This document shows, in pieces, positions 6,517 through 8,987 of a DNA stretch of 8,987 nucleotides. Position 1 is the first letter of the stretch, and each line of letters opens with the position of its first letter. A program made the position numbers and the translations under genes. Origin of the DNA: Armatimonadota bacterium (GTDB lineage Bacteria > Armatimonadota > Zipacnadia > Zipacnadales > VGFC01); assembly GCA_016869015.1 (NCBI GenBank), contig VGFB01000101.1:1-8987 (forward strand), in the 5' to 3' direction. The notes below the pieces were generated by a model. That model was not told the origin of the DNA, did no database searches, and saw only the letters and a list, made by a program, of their open reading frames with translations.

Positions 6517-7413
6517 GTGGTCTCGCCCGAGAGCCGAGAGTACCTGCGCCGTCTGCGCGAGACACCCGCCTTCGGAGCGGATGGCTTCGACCTGGAGGCG
6601 CTGCGGACGTGCATGGCCACCCGCCGCGAGCCCGCCGATCCGGCCGTGGAGTGTCGTGCCGTCCGCGTGCACGGCCTCCCCGCCGAGTGGGTCCTGGCGC
6701 CCGGCGCCGACCCGGCCGTCAGGCTCCTGTACCTCCACGGGGGCGGGTATGTGTCGGGCTCCGGCGCGTACTACCTCCCGCTGGCTGCGCACCTCTCGAC
6801 GGCGGCGAGCTGCGCGGTGCTGCTCGTCGATTACCGGCTGGCGCCCGAGCACCCCTTCCCCTCCGGGCTTGAGGACTGCCTCACCGCCCATCAGTGGCTG
6901 GCGGACAACGGACCGCACGGGTCCGACCCCGCGCACGCCACGTTCATCGCGGGGGATTCGGCCGGGGGCGGCCTGACCCTCGCCACGCTGCTGGCCTTGC
7001 GGGACCGGGCCCTGCCCTTGCCGCGGGCAGCCGTCGCGATCTCCCCGTTCGCCGACCTGACCCTCAGTGGGGCCTCGCTGCAGTCGGAGGCGGACCTCGA
7101 CCCCATCATGCACCCGGGCTGCCTGCCCGACTTCGTCACCCGCTACGTCACCGAGGCGGACGTCCGCAACCCTCTCGCCTCCCCCCTCTTCGGCGACTAC
7201 CGGGGTCTCCCGCCGCTGCTCGTACAGGTCGGGGAGCACGAGATCATCCGCGACGACGCCGTGCGGGTCGCGGAGCGAGCAACAGCGGACGGCGTGCAGG
7301 TCACTCTCGAGGTGTGGGAGGGGATGTTCCACGTGTTCCAGTCCCACGAGCCGCTGCTGCCCGAAGCTCAGCAGGCTGTGGACCACATCGCCTCGGTCAT
7401 CCGCTCCGCCTGA
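6517..7413 (+). CDS. Alpha/beta-hydrolase, HSL / family IV esterase-like
   Basis: The product is 298 residues from the GTG at 6517, with a GGGGG run eight bases upstream. A GTG at 6502 would add five residues but has no ribosome site. Signature motifs of the hormone-sensitive-lipase family (Pfam PF07859) are all present: oxyanion-hole HGGG at 74-77, VDYRLAPEHPFP at 104-115, nucleophile elbow GDSAGG at 146-151 (Ser148), and His272 in GMFHVF. The acid residue normally found as Asp in 'G-x-x-D-x-L-x-D-D' aligns with Glu242 in GEHEIIRDD (239-247). Family members hydrolyse short-chain carboxyl esters or lactones and the substrate here cannot be told. There is no signal peptide, so it is cytoplasmic, unlike its upstream neighbour. 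The 32-base gap from the 248-residue gene suggests co-transcription. Confidence 0.9.
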   Translation: MVSPESREYLRRLRETPAFGADGFDLEALRTCMATRREPADPAVECRAVRVHGLPAEWVLAPGADPAVRLLYLHGGGYVSGSGAYYLPLAAHLSTAASCAVLLVDYRLAPEHPFPSGLEDCLTAHQWLADNGPHGSDPAHATFIAGDSAGGGLTLATLLALRDRALPLPRAAVAISPFADLTLSGASLQSEADLDPIMHPGCLPDFVTRYVTEADVRNPLASPLFGDYRGLPPLLVQVGEHEIIRDDAVRVAERATADGVQVTLEVWEGMFHVFQSHEPLLPEAQQAVDHIASVIRSA

Positions 7414-7485
7414 GGGCCGCCGCTCCTCGTCGCCGCCGACCTGCTGGCCCACCGCGTCCGACTGCACCACACCACCGCCCCACCC

Positions 7486-7513
7486 CCGTTGCCGCCCCGC
7501 CCAACGGCAACGG
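7486..7513 (+). terminator. 9-bp hairpin downstream of the esterase gene, possible terminator
   Basis: CCGTTGCCG (7486-7494) and CGGCAACGG (7505-7513) are perfect complements around a 10-base loop, about 70 bases after the esterase stop. No T-run follows, so it is not a classical intrinsic terminator. It may mark the 3' end of the esterase transcript or act with Rho. Two smaller inverted repeats follow it before the tRNA promoter. Confidence 0.4.
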
Positions 7514-7545
7514 CGTACACAACGACGGGAACGTAACCCGTGGGA

Positions 7546-7570
7546 GCCCGGCTATTGACACACGCCGGGC
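7546..7570. promoter_or_regulatory. 7-bp inverted repeat flanking the tRNA promoter -35 box
   Basis: GCCCGGC (7546-7552) and GCCGGGC (7564-7570) are exact reverse complements, with the -35 hexamer TTGACA (7555-7560) centred in the 11-base interval. In plus-strand RNA arriving from the esterase gene the same repeat would form a GC-rich stem followed by CTTTC. It may therefore serve as a late stop signal, a protein-binding dyad, or neither. Confidence 0.4.
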
Positions 7571-7583
7571 CTTTCAGTACAAT
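7555..7583 (+). promoter_or_regulatory. sigma70-type promoter of the tRNA-Asn gene
   Basis: The -35 TTGACA (7555-7560) and -10 TACAAT (7578-7583) are separated by 17 bases. This is a full consensus -35, a near-consensus -10 and optimal spacing. The start would fall near 7590, leaving a leader of roughly 15 bases before the mature tRNA at 7606. The stretch after the -10 box (CCGGGCC) is entirely G/C, as in stable-RNA promoters under stringent control. Regulation by growth rate is inferred from that. Confidence 0.85.
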
Positions 7584-7605
7584 CCGGGCCGGACCGTTGG
7601 GACGC

Positions 7606-7680
7606 TCCCCGCTAGCTCAACGGTAGAGCGCCCGGCTGTTAACCGGTTGGTTCCTGGTTCGAATCCGGGGCGGGGAGCCA
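7606..7680 (+). tRNA. tRNA-Asn (anticodon GTT), CCA encoded
   Basis: A complete cloverleaf is visible. The acceptor stem TCCCCGC/GCGGGGA pairs at all seven positions. The D arm is GCTC-AACGGTA-GAGC, and the anticodon loop CTGTTAA has GTT at 7638-7640. The variable loop is TGGTT. The T arm is CCTGG-TTCGAAT-CCGGG with one T-G wobble, followed by discriminator G (7677) and encoded CCA (7678-7680). The outermost anticodon-stem pair (7631 C with 7647 T) does not pair and the other four do. The base before the tRNA (C at 7605) could pair with the discriminator G, lengthening the stem in the precursor. A strong promoter lies just upstream. The 3' half overlaps the antisense end of the serine recombinase gene, which marks this tRNA as a likely integration site. 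Confidence 0.95.
7639..7680. other. Probable attachment site (att) in the 3' half of tRNA-Asn
   Basis: The recombinase gene adjoining the tRNA ends inside it, so its last 13 codons and stop (7639-7680) are the antisense of the tRNA from the anticodon to CCA. This is the layout expected when an element has recombined into the tRNA 3' half and restored the gene with its own copy. The exact crossover core and the second copy at the far end of the element are not in the window, so the boundaries given are only the shared overlap. Confidence 0.5.
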
Positions 7681-8987
7681 TTCGGATAGTGAACCCGCGC
7701 CTTCGGCCTCATGGGTCCGGAGGCGCGTTAGGTCTGGAACGTCAGCCTTTGCCGCCAGCGCCGTCTTGATCTGTACCCGTGTGCTTTGTGTGTCCTGAAG
7801 CAGGCCACGGAAGTGCACCGTCGCCTGCGTCACCTTGCCAGTCTGTTCCTCCGAGTGCGCTACGACCGCGCTGACGAGTTCCGCCAGCCGCGCCCTGCGC
7901 TCGGCCACCTCCAGTGAGTTCCACGTCCGCAGGAGTCGGTCCGCGGAGGACAGCAGGCCCTGTACCTCGTCTTCGATCCCGTCCGCCTTCGACAGGATGG
8001 TCCGGTAGCCCCGCGCCTTGTCGCGGCAGTCCGCCGCCTCAGCCCGCAGGTCCCGGATCAGCCTGTTGCACTCCTGCGGGTCAAAGCCCTTGGGGATGCC
8101 TTCCTCCAGCACCATTCGGGCCCGATACTCCCGGGCACTCGCCTCTCGCTCCAGCGCCCCGACTCGTTGGTCAGCGTCCTTGCGGAGTTCGCCCACAACG
8201 GCGCGGATGCGGCTCCGCACCTCCCTGCGCCCCATGTCGCTCGCGAGACGTTCGGCGACGCTCTCCACGACCGCTCCCTCGAAGGGCTCGGCGGGGATGT
8301 AGAAGTACCGGCAGTCGCTTCCGCCCGTCCGCTGGTAGACCCCGCATTGATAGTATAGCCACGGGCCGCCGCCGTGCCCGTTGCTCGCCTGGCGATGGCC
8401 GCACAGGTTGCCGCCGCACGCTTCACACACGGCGATGCCCGTGAGCAACCAACGGGAGTTCCGGCTGTGGTTGTTGATGCCGTCGCCCGGCTGCGTATGC
8501 CCGCCCCGCTTCTCGCCTCGGGGTCGCACGCTGTCGGCGACCTTCCGTTGCTGCCGCTCGTAGAGTTCGGGGCTATCGTTCTGGAGGGGGAACTGCTCCC
8601 GCACTCGTGCCGCCGTCTCCGGGTCGATCAGCGCTGGGTACGCGCCAACCGTCCGTATCCAGAAGCGAGGCTCCTTCAGCACACGCCGGTTGCGCCGGTG
8701 CCCGTCGGCGTCCTGCCAGGGTCTTGTCTTCCCCATGTTCCAGAGCAGCGTGCCCTCATAGACGTAAACCTTGCGCGCCAAGTCGTAGACGGTAGTCCGA
8801 CCCCACTTCCTGCCGCTGGGGGAGAACCGCCCCTCCCGGTTCATTACCGCCGCCACCTTCTGGATGCCGACGCCCTCGGCGAGCAGTCCGAACAGCCGCC
8901 CAACGTCGCCCTGTCGCTCCGGGTCGGGCTCCCAGTCGGTATGCGTCGTATCGTGCCCGCGCGAGTCCCTCCCCTCAGGCGTCCTGA
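7639..8987 (-). CDS. Large serine recombinase, C-terminal portion (N-terminus outside window)
   Basis: The frame is open from the right edge to a TAA at 7641-7639, giving 448 visible residues. The GTG at 8856 is internal, because recombinase-domain sequence continues upstream of it (WEPDPERQGDVGRLFGLLAEG at visible 18-38). The recombinase domain (Pfam PF07508) runs to about 130: KVAAVMNREG, W-x3-TVYDLARKVYVYEGTLLW and YPALIDPETAARVREQF. A zinc-ribbon follows at about 178-232 with Cys at 187, 190, 214 and 225 (CEAC, then C-x10-C). A long charged helical region (about 240-365), probably the coiled coil that controls synapsis, comes next. The catalytic Ser domain lies outside the window, so activity cannot be judged. 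Large serine recombinases integrate or excise phages and integrative elements. The last 13 residues (WLPAPDSNQEPTG) are encoded by the antisense of tRNA-Asn. Confidence 0.9.
   Translation of the reverse strand, partial: RTPEGRDSRGHDTTHTDWEPDPERQGDVGRLFGLLAEGVGIQKVAAVMNREGRFSPSGRKWGRTTVYDLARKVYVYEGTLLWNMGKTRPWQDADGHRRNRRVLKEPRFWIRTVGAYPALIDPETAARVREQFPLQNDSPELYERQQRKVADSVRPRGEKRGGHTQPGDGINNHSRNSRWLLTGIAVCEACGGNLCGHRQASNGHGGGPWLYYQCGVYQRTGGSDCRYFYIPAEPFEGAVVESVAERLASDMGRREVRSRIRAVVGELRKDADQRVGALEREASAREYRARMVLEEGIPKGFDPQECNRLIRDLRAEAADCRDKARGYRTILSKADGIEDEVQGLLSSADRLLRTWNSLEVAERRARLAELVSAVVAHSEEQTGKVTQATVHFRGLLQDTQSTRVQIKTALAAKADVPDLTRLRTHEAEGAGSLSEWLPAPDSNQEPTG
7696..7727. repeat. 11-bp inverted repeat beside the tRNA, inside the recombinase 3' end
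   Basis: CGCGCCTTCGG (7696-7706) and CCGGAGGCGCG (7717-7727) pair along 11 positions with one wobble in plus-strand RNA, around a 10-base loop. The repeat begins 15 bases after the tRNA CCA. It is the first strong stem met by transcription leaving the tRNA, but only TT follows, so termination is uncertain. On the minus strand one position is a mismatch. It could also be a recombinase-binding arm of the attachment site. Confidence 0.4.

Noticed and set aside
7639..8856. GTG at 8856 as the true start of the recombinase
   Set aside because: The frame continues to the window edge with conserved recombinase-domain sequence (WEPDPERQ...RLFGLLAEG), so the gene is cut by the edge and not started here.
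1..8987. CRISPR array, rRNA, insertion-sequence ends or riboswitch
   Set aside because: No spaced direct repeats, rRNA-like stretches, transposase frames or recognisable riboswitch cores were seen on either strand.

Overview
The window is GC-rich bacterial DNA. The left two thirds look like a Planctomycetota-type or related chromosome (Verrucomicrobiota, Lentisphaerota or Armatimonadota are also possible). The evidence is a PSCyt2/DUF1549 + PSD1/DUF1553 protein, a DUF1501 protein with a twin-arginine signal, and a large secreted protein with two pre-peptidase C-terminal (PPC) domains, a gene set that recurs in those phyla. The phylum is inferred from gene content only.

Layout. Positions 3-212 (+) hold the 3' end of a WYL-domain protein cut by the window edge. 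Convergent to it, three genes run on the minus strand in the order DUF1549/DUF1553 (5557-3992), DUF1501 (3939-2581) and PPC-repeat protein (2565-250). All three products carry export signals, and the gaps are 52 and 15 bases with a good ribosome site before each start, so they read as one operon for exported proteins of unknown function. The DUF1549 part lacks the CxxCH haem motif usual for that domain. A divergent intergenic region (5558-5737) holds two inverted repeats and separates this operon from a plus-strand pair: a secreted 248-residue protein of unknown function (5738-6484) and an HSL-family alpha/beta-hydrolase (6517-7413), whose probable catalytic acid is Glu instead of Asp.

The right end is a probable mobile-element junction. 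A strong sigma70-type promoter (TTGACA-N17-TACAAT) drives a complete tRNA-Asn(GTT) gene at 7606-7680. On the opposite strand, the C-terminal 448 residues of a large serine recombinase (7639 to beyond 8987) run into this tRNA. The last 13 codons are the antisense of the tRNA 3' half, and the TAA stop is the complement of anticodon bases 2-3 plus A37. The simplest reading is an integrative element inserted at the 3' end of tRNA-Asn, extending rightward out of the window, with its integrase gene next to and overlapping the attachment site. The tRNA/recombinase overlap is the most interesting thing here. The operon genes appear to be ordinary members of their families, with the exceptions listed in the findings.
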